24,838 bases of DNA from UBA7396 sp047637875 (lineage in GTDB: Bacteria; Patescibacteriota; Gracilibacteria; BD1-5; UBA6164). Shown in pieces: positions 1 through 10,210 of the stretch. Numbering within the stretch: position 1 is the first letter of the stretch; each line of letters begins with the position of its first letter. The notes beneath the pieces were generated by a model. It was not told the origin of the DNA. It made no database searches and saw only the letters and a program-made list of their open reading frames with translations. Location: the NCBI GenBank assembly GCA_047637875.1, contig JBLJBH010000020.1, positions 1-24,838 on the forward strand, read 5' to 3'. The position numbers and the translations under genes were made by a program.

Positions 1-1
1 C

Positions 2-2164
2 CTAGAAGAAAATAAACTAATTTCATATTTTCCGCAAATACTAAAAACCTATGCAGCAACTATAGATTATACAAATAGATACTTCTATACTATGTGAGAT
101 AAAGTATGAATACTATTTGAAGAAGAAACAAATAAATTAGTAACAAAAGAAGAATATACAACATGAACACTAGATTTAACACAAACAAACAATCAAAACA
201 AAAACTTTAAAATATACTTTTCAAATGATACCCAAAGTTGAAGTGTAACAAGTAGTTGAATAAACCTAATAACAACAATAATAGAAGAACAAAAAACAAC
301 ACAAGTAAAACAACAACCACCAAGTTGTGCTACACAGCCGACATATACAAATGCTACATTTAATAGATGAACACCAACACAAGTAAATCAATCATGGCAA
401 TCAACAAATGAATCAGAAGCATGTTATTGGACATGTTGAGAATGAAAAACATTATTATGAAATGAATGTGTTAATTCAAGTTGTTTATGAGATGATCCAA
501 GTACAAAAAATGCAGTATCAAATACTCAAGACTTTGCATGATGAACATGGCATTATGATACAAATCCATGAAAATGTACATATTCGTGTAATGAATGATA
601 TCATACAGAAGATAATAATACATGTATATCAAATACAAAACAAGTAGAATGTACTCAAAGTTGAAAACCAAATAACTCAACATATATTGTATCAAATGTA
701 GAAGTAACATGGAATTGAACAGAATGGAATACTGCTGCTAATTGTAGTTGGAGTTGTGATGTTTGATATTATAACAATAATTGAACATGTGAAACACAAT
801 GGAGTTGAGACTCAATAAACTGATATACATTTAAAGATACTTCTTGAACAACATTATATCCATTAAATTGTAATGATTTATTAGATAAAACTATATGGAA
901 AAATACCTTAGTATGAAGTCCGTGGAATGGTACAAAATTTTTAGATTGAGTTTATTATATAAAACCAGATACAAATCCTGCTTTTAAAGTTTATTGTGAT
1001 ATGAGCTCTAGCTCTTGAGGTTGGACTATGTTATCAAATGTAGTATCATATGATGGATCAAATGTTTATATTTCATGAAATTCTTGTACAGATAAAACTT
1101 CAAATTGTGGTTGAGATTTAAAGAAATTATGAAATTCTACAATTGATTATACAAAAGTAAAAATATTACATCAAAATTGAAAATATGTAATTTTTAATTT
1201 AAAAAACTGATGACTTTTTGAAAATATGTTTTCATGAATTTCAACATATGCTTGATCCGCAGATGCATTATATATTTATGAAGATAATATTCATTCAAGA
1301 GCTTGATTTTCAGATAATATTGTTCATCGGTGAGCAAATAGTAATAATAATAGTTTATGGCTAGCAAATAGCTCTTCATCTTCTTCACATTGGAATACTT
1401 ATGCTTATAAGTGGAATTGAAATTGTTCTTCTATATGATATTCTAATTGAGTTAGTTCTTGTATAGCAACTTGATGATTTTCAATTTTTGTAAAAAAGGA
1501 GATGGAAATACCTTTATGATCAATATCTTCATTTCCATGAAAAAGTTGTAAGGCTATTAAGGATGCATGATATTCTAGTTGAGATTGAGTTTACTGGATA
1601 AAACCAGATGCAAATGCTGCTTTTCAAGTATATTGTGATATGACTACTGATTGAGGTTGATGGACACTAGTGAGAAAAATGCAAAGTAATATTTTAGTAG
1701 ATTGATGAACTACTGCTACAAATACTTCTTCACTTACAAATTTAACAACTTCTAGTGCTCGTTTAGCGGATATAACTTGGAATGCAATAAATCCTACTCA
1801 AGTATGGAATATATGTAATGGTTATCAAACTATTTATAATAGAAATATGACAGTCGCATGGTATTCAAATCATTGAGTTACTGATTCTTGTTGATATAAT
1901 AGAAATTTTTGGGTTAGTATGCAGAAGAATTTTTGAGCTGCCGCTATTACAGATTTTACAAATCAAGCATGTTGATGATGATATTCTACTTCATATTCTG
2001 CTTGGTGAATAATTACAGGTATTCATGCTAGTTCTACAACTTATTATGGTTGTTATGATGCTCAAAATTGAGTAAATACAACTAGTGCTGCACCAGTTAA
2101 ATATGATAATAGAGCTTGAACAGCAATATGATGGTGATGAAATGGTTATGTATTTATTAGGTAA
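2..2164 (+). CDS. Cys-rich surface protein with two fibrinogen-like domains (5' partial)
   Basis: The reading frame is open from the window edge to TAA with TGA as Gly, giving 720 visible residues; the N-terminus lies outside. Three short Cys modules of the form CxWxCxxGyxxxxxxC begin near visible residues 141, 192 and 248 (CYWTCGEG, CTYSCNEG, CSWSCDVG). Two fibrinogen-like cores follow: GVYYIKPD...VYCDM...GGWTML from about residue 316 and GVYWIKPD...VYCDM...GGWWTLV from about residue 529. The VYCDM-GGWT signature is typical of fibrinogen C-terminal (FReD) domains, which usually bind glycans or proteins. An extracellular adhesin role is inferred. It ends with a Trp/Gly-rich tail, and a terminator hairpin follows directly. 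There is no anchor in the visible part. Most Gly are TGA, and one rare CGG codon sits at 1328. Family assignment is good; function is uncertain. Confidence 0.8.
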
Positions 2165-2176
2165 TTTATTGTTTCT

Positions 2177-2204
2177 AAACCTTTCTTTGAAAGGTTTATT
2201 TTTT
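2177..2204 (+). terminator. Rho-independent terminator after the surface protein gene
   Basis: A perfect 9-bp stem AAACCTTTC/GAAAGGTTT with a TTT loop is followed by a run of T. It lies 13 bases after the stop codon of the fibrinogen-like gene. Confidence 0.8.
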
Positions 2205-2258
2205 GCAAAATTTTAAATTTTATTATAATAAAAAACAATATTTTATAACTATATAATT

Positions 2259-3293
2259 ATGAAAAAAATATTTATAGTAGTTTTACCTTTTTTATTGTTT
2301 TCTTGTTTTTGAGAAAGTGATGAGGTTAAACAAGCAAAACAAGAACTTCTTTGATCAGGTGAAAATATAAAATCAAATGAAACTATAAATAATGATATTC
2401 AAAATGAAACAATTTTAAAAGAACAAAATACTTCTACACAGGTAACAAATGAAATAAAATCTTATTATAATATAAATTTTTTGACTTGAGATAAATTTTT
2501 AGATATTGAACCTATTTCAAATATTGAAAAAATAACAGATACTTTAGATATAAAATGAATAGTTAATAATCCAGATTTAGATAAAATAATTGTTAAGTTT
2601 GAAAATAGAGATTCAAATTTTCCAATAGATAATTATACTCTACAAACTTTTAAAAAATCAGATAAAACATTTTTATATAGAGCTTATAAAAAATACCAAG
2701 TTTTAGATAATTGATTAAATAAATATACAATTGAATGATACGTTTGAGAAAATCTTGTTTCAAAATTAGAAATTGAAGTTTTTATAGCTAATTTAGAAAA
2801 TACTCAAAATTTATCACAAACTTGAACAGAACAATTTGTACCAAAAACTATTTGAGATGAAGATAACAGCGTATTTTTAAATCTCCCAATTGATGAGAAT
2901 AATTATTGAAATCCATTAATGACTTGAGAAAGTTCATTTACGTATTCAAATATATCATCTTTTGAAGTTATGAAAAAGCCTGAAATTTGGCAATTAACTT
3001 GTGAAAATTTTTGAGATTATTTAAGTGAAAATTATACTTGGTATTATTGGAATACTTGTAGGCCTATTTATGAAGATAGTTTTTCAGTTAATGTTTTAAC
3101 TTTATCATGAGATAAGTATAAATATGAAAAACATTATATAGATAGAAAATATAATTTTTATGGAGTTGTTTTACTGGAATCTTGAGAATGACTTACTCAA
3201 TCTGACTTACAACTAAAAAATGAAGAATTTAAAACAAAAACTTTTGAAATAACTACAAAAACAGATAAATTATTCAAAGATTTATTAAAATAA
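2259..3293 (+). CDS. Putative lipoprotein of unknown function (344 aa)
   Basis: The N-terminus is a lipoprotein signal: MKK, a hydrophobic run, then the lipobox LFSC followed by FGES, so Cys16 would be lipidated and the protein held on the outer face of the membrane. The mature part is acidic, rich in Asn and Ser, and has no motif I recognise. It ends with TAA. The N-terminal stretch after the lipobox (SDEVKQAKQELLG) looks helical and could be a spacer. The chosen ATG is the only one that places the signal peptide at the N-terminus; no Shine-Dalgarno sequence precedes it. pyrH begins 17 bases downstream, so the two may be cotranscribed. Gly is mostly TGA. Confidence 0.7.
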
Positions 3294-3310
3294 TTCCTAA
3301 CAAAACAAAA

Positions 3311-4006
3311 ATGAAAGTACTATTAAAAATATCTGGAGAAGCTTTAGAGTGAGAAAAAGATCATTGAATAGACCCAAAATTTATAAAAAATCTAGCACTA
3401 GAAATAAAAGAAATTCATGATGCAGGAGTTTGAATTGCAATAGTTTTATGAGGATGAAATATATTTAGATGAATGGCTTGAGCTGCAAATTGAATGGATA
3501 GAACAGCCGCTGATTATATGGGAATGTTAGCAACAGTAATGAATTGAGTAGCTATGCAAGATGCTTTGGAATCAGTTTGATGTCAAACTCGTTTAATGAG
3601 TGCATTGGATATTCCTGAAGTATGAGAAAAATATATAAAAAGAAGATGAATTAGACATATGGAAAAAGGTAGAATTGTAATTTGTGTAGCTTGAACTTGA
3701 AATCCATTTTTTACAACTGATACGGCTTGAGTTTTAAGGGCATTAGAATTAGAATGTGATGTTATGATAAAAGCAACAAAAGTTGATTGAGTCTATGATA
3801 AAGATCCTGTAAAAAATCCTGATGCTAAACTTATAAAAAATGCAACTTATGAAGAAGTAATAAAAAATGATATAAGAGTTATGGATCAAACAGCAGTTGC
3901 TTTAGCTCGTGAATGAAAACTAAAATTAAAAGTAATAAACTTGTTTAAAACTTGAGCTATGCTAAGAGCTTCTTTATGACAAGAAGAATGAACAAATGTT
4001 TGATAG
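3311..4006 (+). CDS. pyrH: UMP kinase
   Basis: Phosphorylates UMP to UDP with ATP in the cytoplasm, the first committed step from UMP towards UTP and CTP. The 231-residue length is normal. The start MKVLLKISGEALEG and the GGGNIFRG nucleotide loop are typical of bacterial PyrH (amino-acid kinase fold). AGTGNPFFTTDTA, KATKVDGVYDKDP and the C-terminal region with MDQTAVALA are also present, all family signatures. Gly residues in these motifs are TGA codons, e.g. both in AGTGNPF. The gene ends in TAG. In many bacteria pyrH lies between tsf and frr; neither is seen here. It follows a lipoprotein gene by 17 bases and precedes the rpmH promoter. Confidence 0.96.
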
Positions 4007-4025
4007 TAAAATAACTAAAAAACTT

Positions 4026-4053
4026 TTGACTTTAAAAACTTTTTGTATAAAAT
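4026..4053 (+). promoter_or_regulatory. Probable sigma70-type promoter for rpmH-rnpA-yidC
   Basis: TTGACT at 4026-4031, a 16-base spacer, and TAAAAT at 4048-4053 (TATAAA at 4046 is an overlapping alternative). It lies in the 135-base gap between pyrH and rpmH, leaving a leader of about 80 bases before the rpmH ATG. The leader holds a short imperfect pairing, GCTTT near 4060 with AAAGGC near 4079. Prediction only. Confidence 0.55.
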
Positions 4054-4141
4054 ATGCGGGCTTTCATTATTTTTTAGTAAAGGCAACTAAGAAAATATTG
4101 AAAAAATATTATAAAACTCAATAGTAATTAATTATAAAAAT

Positions 4142-4387
4142 ATGTTAGGAAAATTAAAGAAAAGAAAAAGATTAAGAGTTCACGGATTCTTATCAAGATC
4201 AAATACTCCAGGAGGGAGAAAAGTTTTAAGAGATAGAAGAAGAAAAGGAAGACACGTTTTAACTGTATCTTACCCAAAAAGAGTTCAATTAATTGATGGT
4301 AAAGCTAAAATGCATATTATTGCATGAGGTACTGCTAGAAAATCTCCTTTTGATGGTAAAGGTAATTATGTTTGAAAAAATAAATAA
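4142..4387 (+). CDS. rpmH: 50S ribosomal protein bL34 with C-terminal extension
   Basis: Structural protein of the large ribosomal subunit. Residues 4-44 carry the bL34 core: KLKKRKRLRVHGFLSR, TPGGRKVLRDRRRKGRH and LTVS, matching the usual KR-x-HGF-x-R...GRKVL-x-RRR-x-KGR pattern. The usual N-terminal KRTFQPS is missing. The protein runs to 81 residues against about 45 for typical bL34: reading continues through two TGA codons into a tail containing HIIAGGTARKSPFDGKGNYVG. Under the standard code it would stop after 61 residues. Nine of its eleven Gly codons are GGN, unlike most neighbours. First gene of the classical rpmH-rnpA-yidC cluster; rnpA starts 12 bases downstream. Confidence 0.93.
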
Positions 4388-4399
4388 TTTTTTTTGCAA

Positions 4400-4735
4400 A
4401 TGATAAAGAAAATTTACAGATTAAGTGAAAATGAAGTTAAAAAGGTTTTAAAATATTGAAAACCTTTTTTTTCTTACTGAATAGTTTCAAATTATGTATG
4501 AAATAATCTTAATTACAATAGATATGCAATAATAATTTGATGAAAATCAGTTTCAAGTGCAGTTTGTAGAAATTTTTTTAGAAGATTATTTTATGATTTA
4601 GTCTCACAAAATTTAGAAAATAAATCTAAAGATGTAGTATTTGTTTTAAAAAAACAAACAAAACTTGATAAAAAAGATTCTCTAAGTATAAAATCATTTG
4701 AACAAGATATTAAGTTCTTACTTAAAAAAATATAA
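4400..4735 (+). CDS. rnpA: Ribonuclease P protein component
   Basis: The protein subunit that helps RNase P RNA bind and cleave pre-tRNA 5' leaders. The 111-residue length is normal. The diagnostic basic helix is present as SSAVCRNFFRRLFYDLV, corresponding to the RNxxKRRxRE signature of the family, preceded by the strand NRYAIIIGGKSV whose Gly pair is TGA TGA. N-terminal YRLSENEVKKVLKYGKPFFS matches the usual start of the family. It sits between rpmH and yidC, the standard bacterial arrangement, with 15 bases to yidC. The ATG is the first in frame after rpmH; no Shine-Dalgarno sequence is visible. Sequence is diverged but context and signature agree. Confidence 0.9.
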
Positions 4736-4750
4736 ATTAACTAAAATTTT

Positions 4751-5914
4751 ATGAAAGATAAACTATTAAATTTATTGTTATTATTTTTACTAATTCTTTT
4801 AACTTTAAATTTATTTTCTCCTAAAAAAGAGGAAAATAAATTATCAAATACTATAATATTAAAAACTCAGGAATCTTATACAGTTCCTGCTTGAGTTAAA
4901 ATTGAAATTAATAATCAAACATCTACTGGTTTTAGTTTTAATACTTGTGATGATTTAAATATTAAAAAAGATTCAAAAATAATTAAATCAGAAAAATGTA
5001 ATGATGTAACTATAGATTCTTGATCTTGATATATATTAGATTTATCTGAAGAATTTCAAAAATTTAGTGAAACATGAAAATATTATGTAAATTTAAAAAA
5101 AGGTGAAATTGAACCTATAACTCAATTTGAAATTGAACATAGATGATTTTTTTGAAAATTTTTTATATTTTTCTTTTATGCACCAATTTATAATTTAATG
5201 GCATTTTTACTTGAAATTACAAATTATTCTTTAGGTTGGGCTATTATTATAATTACTATTATTATAAGACTTGTTTTACTTTATCCACAACATAAAATGA
5301 TGGTTTCTCAGGCTAAAATGCAAAAAATCCAGCCTAAAATTAAAGAAATACAAGATAAACATAAAGGAAATCATCAAATGCTTTGAGTTGAACTTATGCA
5401 ACTTTATAAAGATGAAAAAGTAAATCCTATGTGATCTTGTTGACTTTTACTTATTCAAATGCCAATACTACTTGTAATTTATAATGTAATAGTTTGAATA
5501 CAAAATACTTCAAATACATATTATTTATATAGTTTTTTGTGAAATTATAATATGTCGAGTATTGAAGCTAATTTTTACTGAATAGATTTATTTTGAATTT
5601 GAGGATTAAATTGATTTATTTTAGCTATTATAGTTTGATTGTTACAATATGTACAAGTTAAACTTTCACTTTATTTTACAAAAATTGCAAAAAATAAAAA
5701 TGAAGTTGTGTTAGAAAAGAAAAAAGATTCAAATAATTATTCAGAATTTATGCCAGATCCAGAGCTTTTAAATAAATTTATGTTATATTGAATGCCTGTA
5801 ATGATTGCTTTTGTTACTTATACATTTTTTGCTTGAGTAGGGCTTTATTGGTGAATTTGAACAATATTTATGATATTACAACAATTATTTGTAAATAAAA
5901 TTTTAAAAAAGTAA
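4751..5914 (+). CDS. yidC: Membrane protein insertase YidC/SpoIIIJ
   Basis: Inserts and folds inner-membrane proteins, alone or with SecYEG. 387 residues. An N-terminal membrane segment (residues 4-22) is followed by a periplasmic-type domain of about 110 residues, then the conserved YidC core: FFYAPIYNLMAFLLEIT, the membrane helix LGWAIIIITIIIRLVLLYP, and the cytoplasmic coiled hairpin AKMQKIQPKIKEIQDK. After these come ELMQLYKDEKVNPMGSCG and the last helices ending QQLFVNKILKK. The core Arg in TM2 (IIIRLVLL) needed for the hydrophilic groove is present. The extra N-terminal region is shorter than in Gram-negative YidC. Last gene of rpmH-rnpA-yidC, followed by a terminator. The usual downstream jag is absent here and appears at 21257-21751. 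Confidence 0.95.
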
Positions 5915-5930
5915 AGATATTTTCTTTATT

Positions 5931-5960
5931 AAAACTGTCAGATTTTTGACAGTTTTTTAT
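5931..5960 (+). terminator. Terminator after yidC, overlapping the next promoter
   Basis: A perfect 10-bp stem AAAACTGTCA/TGACAGTTTT (5931-5940 and 5947-5956) is followed by a T-rich tail. Its right arm contains the -35 box TTGACA of the downstream promoter. Confidence 0.85.
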
Positions 5961-5974
5961 TTTTCTGTTATAAT
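5946..5974 (+). promoter_or_regulatory. Consensus promoter of the surface-protein operon
   Basis: A perfect TTGACA at 5946-5951, a 17-base spacer, and a perfect TATAAT at 5969-5974 preceded by TG (extended -10). The -35 box lies inside the right arm of the yidC terminator. The predicted start near 5981 leaves a leader of about 27 bases before the ATG at 6008. Confidence 0.85.
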
Positions 5975-6007
5975 CGAAGTGTTATTTTATTTTTAATTTA
6001 AAAAAAT

Positions 6008-6730
6008 ATGTTAAAAAAAGTAGTTTTAGTAGCATTATTATCTTTATTTGCTACAAGTGTAAATTGAGCTTACAGTGAAATTGATTGTTCTTCTGATCCA
6101 GTATTTGGTCAATATAGTTGTAATCAATGTTTTGATGGATGAGAAGTTTCTCAAAGATCTAATATATCATTTTTAGATGATATATGGGTAAATGATACAA
6201 CAAATAGAAAAATTATGTATAAAGAAGAACAAACTATGCCAGTTATGAATGCTTTAAATTGAGCAGTATTAACTAAAAATCCAAATGATGATACTTTTTG
6301 GGAATTTACTAGCGAATTTGAATCTTTAAAAAATGATGAATTTGATGGATATGTTTTACCAGCATGACAAAGTGTTTCTTGGTTAAAATCATCTCTATGA
6401 GCATCATATTTAGTTGAATCAATTCCTTCTGAATGACAAAATGTTTGAGTTTTAGTTTTTGATATTATGTCTCATAATATTTTAGAATCAGGTGAAATTG
6501 CTATGAATGATGCTGCACATAAAGAATGTGTTTTATATAAAGCATGACAAACAGTAGTTACTCCAGTAGTTCAAGATCCAGTAGTTGAAGAAGTTCCAGA
6601 ACCACAACCTGAAGAAATGACTCAAGTTGAAACTTGACCAGAATTATACTTTTTAGTATTAATGATGTCATTTTTACTAGCTTTTGGAGTTATGAATAGA
6701 AAATCTATTTTAGAAAAAATTAGAAAATAA
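6008..6730 (+). CDS. Exported protein with C-terminal TG-PE membrane anchor (240 aa)
   Basis: Signal peptide at residues 1-20 (MLKKVVLVALLSLFATSVNGA). The exported domain spans about residues 38-176, starting CNQCFDGG and ending DAAHKECVLYKAG. A Pro/Glu/Val linker (PVVQDPVVEEVPEPQPEE) follows. The tail is QVETGPEL, a hydrophobic segment of about 20 residues, and a basic end NRKSILEKIRK, resembling a sortase-type sorting signal (TG before a membrane helix and positive residues), though the motif is not a strict LPxTG. The exported domain resembles the N-terminus of the protein at 10211-12412: FDGG near the start, D-x-W-x-N, and HKEC(V/I)xY near the end. Function unknown; surface display is inferred. 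First gene of a four-gene operon. Confidence 0.75.
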
Positions 6731-6776
6731 TAAAAAAAGGAAAACAAAAACAAATTTATAATTTAAAATAAAAATT

Positions 6777-9700
6777 ATGTCAGTAGAAAATTTAACTCTA
6801 GAGCAAATTTGACCAGTTTCAGATGCAACTAATGAAATTGAAAAATCTCTTAGTGATTTTAAATCTAAATTATGAGAAATAGTTAATAAAAAAAATTCTT
6901 GAGAAGATTTAAACGAACAAGATATACAAACTATTTCTGATGCTAAAAAATTTGCAGAAACTCTAGATTCTAAAAAAGAAGAAAAAGATACTGTAAAAAC
7001 TCAATCAAGAGAATTAAGAGAATTACTATCAAAATTTTCAGATACAAAAAGAGAAATAATTTTTAATTCAATTGAAGAAAAAAATAAGTTAAAAGAAACT
7101 TTATTAACTGATGAAACAAAAGCAGTTGTGTCTTATTTAGAATTAAAAAATGAAGATGTAAAAGATATTAATTTTAACTCTGGACTGAGTTTAATTATAT
7201 CTTGAAAAGCCTGAACTGATTATGATACTTGGAAACAATCTTGATATAAAGCTGATTGATTTTTCTGAAATTCAGAATTAGAACAATTAAATAATTTATC
7301 TTCAAAAATTGATCAAGATAGGCTTACAAAATATATTGAATTAAAAAATCAAGGTATTAGACTTATAGATGTTGCAAATACAAAATTAGTTTTAAATACA
7401 GTTTCTTTTAATGAAGTTTATAAAGTACTTTTTGATGTACAAAATGATTTAGAAGTTTCTCAAAATGATAATAAAAATATTATTAAATTTAAAGAAACAT
7501 ATGAATTAGTTCAAAAATTAATTGATTCTTGAAAAGAAAAACAAGTTTTAAATAGTATTTCAAATATTTTATGAGTAGAAATATCGTCTAGAGAAGAGTT
7601 ATTTAATAATTTAAAAAATAACCCAGAAAATAAATATAAAATTTTAAAAAATATTACACTTTTAGCTTGAGCTTGAAATTCTAAATCTACTTATGTATCT
7701 GATATTTTGGAGTATGGTAAAGATGCAACAAAAGTTTCTCTAGAAAGAAAATCAAGAGTTGATAAATATATAAATGAAATTTTTGATAAGGAAAAAGTTG
7801 AGTTAGATAAAAAATATAACACTGCGATTTCAGAATTTGAAAAAAATATTCCAGAAGATAAAAAAGAACAATATATAGATTTAGTGAAATTACTAAAATC
7901 TAGCGAATCAAAAAAATCTTTTTTTGAAAATATAAAACTAAATTGAGTTTGAATTTTAGCTAGTTTAGTTGAATGAAAAAAATGAGTTTGAGCTTGAGCT
8001 TCATTCTCAAATAGAGAGTTAGATACATATTTAAAAGAAAAAACAAAAAATATTGTTTCTGGAGTTAATATAGATTTATGATTTGCAAATTTATGATGAA
8101 AAATGGTTCCTTGAATTTGAGCTTCAATAGATTTATCTCATGATTTATCAGAGGAAACTAGAGCTTTTTGAAAAGTTTGAATTATAAATATTATTCCTTA
8201 TGCAGTTGCCTGAGTTGAAACTCAACTTAACCTTGAAGAAATCAAAAATGCATGATTTGTTGATTTAACAAAAAAAGCAGAATATGCTTGAGCTTCAGTA
8301 AATGTTTCATCTTTAGGATGGGGGTTAGGACTTCATTATAGAAACGATCAATTAAAAGCAATTGAACAAAAAGAAAAATCATTTAATGAATTTCTAGAAA
8401 ATGCAATTGCTGATAAAGGAATTGATATGTGATATATTGCTTCAATGTCAGATTATACAGAAAATAAAAAGTATTATGATTCTTTTGCTAAAAAAATAAA
8501 TGATATTTTAAAATCTCAAAATTTTGATTCATTACAAAATGATTATAAAAAAGCAATTATTTCTTCTTTAAGAATTTCTTCATCATTTGTTTGGAGAGAA
8601 AATATGTTAAAAGCAGCTGAAGAAAACGGATATGAATTTTCAGGTATCTGAATTTGAGTTCAATTTTTAGCTTGATTTGTACCACTACCAACTTTTGGTA
8701 TAGCTTTTGAGAAAACTAGTGCTTGATATAGAGAAAATGAAGTTTCAAAACTTTATGCTGTTTTGTGAGAAGTTTTAGAAGTTAAAAAAGTTAAAACTCA
8801 AAATGAAGTTCAAATAGATAGTTTATCATTAACTGATAATGCTTTTGAAAAAAATAAAAATCTATTTAGAAATTTTGCACAAAATCATCCTCGTGATTGG
8901 AAAGCTTTAATTACTTGAGAAAAAACTTTTGAGCAAAAAGTAGATTTAGTAATTAATATGCTAAAAACTGATAAAAATAGAAATAATCCATTTTTTAAGC
9001 AAGTTGTAAAAGAAATGACTAGTTTAAAAAATTCTACAAATGAAAATGATAGAAGAAAACTAAATGACTTAATGGCTCAATTTTTTGATATATCATTTAA
9101 AGATATTAGAAATATTGAAGAAGTAATTTTATGAGTTACAGTTAAACAAGACTGAAAATACGAAGGAAATTATGACTTTATTTCTTCTAGAATTTCATCA
9201 ATTTCTAGATTTGCTACTTCTGAATGATTATCTACAGATTTTTCTTCAAAAACGACAGAATTATATAAAGAAATTGCTCAAGATAAAAAACAAGCATTAT
9301 CTGAATTTAAAAAATGAAAAACAACTATTAATGAAATAGCTTTTAAACAAGAAAAAGATGCTAGATTATTTTGATTTGTTGCAAGTTATAAAATAGATAA
9401 TAAATGAAATTCTTTATGAAAAGCAATGGTTGAAATTCCAGCATGACAAGTAACTAAAGTTGAATGAAAAGAAAAAGTTATTACTAATCCTACAGATGTA
9501 AAATATGTATTAGATAATTTTTCAAAATCTTCTTATTGACAAAATACTATAAACCAAATATTAAAACAAATTCAAGATACAAAACAAGAAGCTTTTGCTT
9601 GAATTAATACTGAAAATGTAAAAACTTTACTTGAAACTTGAAGTCTAACTTTAAATGGAAAAACTATTAATTTAGATAGAGATTTTGTATATTTCTTATA

Positions 9701-10004
9701 TGGAAGATGTGCAAATGAAAGTATGTGACTAAGAATTAATAAATTAAGTTTTAGTTGAACAGAAGTAACTTTCTGAGAAATTTGACCAGACTGAGTTGCA
9801 AGATTAAATGCAAATATTACAAATACTCCAGTTTGAGATAAAACTACTATATGAGTATGAGTTATTTGATGAAAAGAAGATAATAACTGAAATAATACTT
9901 GAACAAGATGACAAACATCAACTCCTTGAGCTGAAGAAACTTGAGGTCCATGAACTTGAGGTTGATGATGAGCTCCAGGATCAGAAACTTGATGAAGAGG
10001 TTAA
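6777..10004 (+). CDS. Large protein of unknown function (1,075 aa), Gly-rich C-terminus
   Basis: Not recognised. The single open frame contains dozens of TGA-Gly codons. There is no signal peptide. Residues 1-290 are charged and probably helical or coiled. Around residue 290 lies LLAGAGNSKSTY, which resembles but does not meet a P-loop. Two segments alternate small and hydrophobic residues: about 390-530, with GVGAGASFS, LGFANLGGKMVPGIGAS and LGWGLGLHY, and about 620-660, with GIGIGVQFLAGFVPLP. They could be membrane-inserting or beta-strand regions. A long Lys/Glu-rich region follows. The last 35 residues are Gly/Thr/Pro-rich (GTGGGGGAPGSETGGRG) and written largely with TGA, including three in a row. 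It lies between an anchored exported protein and a small lipoprotein, so a role at the cell surface or envelope is possible but unproven. Confidence 0.7.
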
Positions 10005-10025
10005 TTTATAATTTAAATAATAATT

Positions 10026-10190
10026 ATGTATAAAGTTTTACTTTTAATATTTTTAAGTATAATAACTTCTTCTTGTATGAAAAATGATACTCAACAAACT
10101 AAAGAAGAAAGCTTAAATATATGAGTAGAAAGTCAAGAAAATAATGGTTGAGGATTTTGAATTCCAAAAACAGAAAAATCACCAAGATAA
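10026..10190 (+). CDS. Small putative lipoprotein (54 aa)
   Basis: MYKVLLLIFLSIITSSC is a lipoprotein signal with Cys17 as the lipid attachment site. The mature peptide is only about 38 residues (MKNDTQQTKEESLNIGV..., then NNGGGFGIPKTEKSPR) with no known motif. It ends with TAA. The gene starts 21 bases after the 1,075-residue gene and ends 20 bases before the next, so it is probably cotranscribed with both. Its upstream sequence (AATTTATAATTTAAA...AATTATG) closely matches that of the preceding gene. Small size lowers certainty, but signal, frame and spacing all fit a real gene. Confidence 0.65.
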
Positions 10191-10210
10191 TAATATTTAA
10201 ATAATTGATT

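Noticed and set aside
408..647. Short open frames under the standard code on both strands (e.g. 408-647 plus, 471-710 minus, 19175-19423 plus)
   Set aside because: They are out of frame with, or antisense to, long conserved genes that are continuous once TGA is read as Gly.
5281..5289. Perfect DnaA box TTATCCACA, with rpmH-rnpA-yidC often near oriC
   Set aside because: A single copy inside the conserved YidC coding sequence (LYPQH), no cluster of boxes, no dnaA; probably chance.
7655..7690. P-loop in the 1,075-residue protein (LLAGAGNSKSTY)
   Set aside because: Does not fit GxxxxGK(S/T); no Walker B follows.
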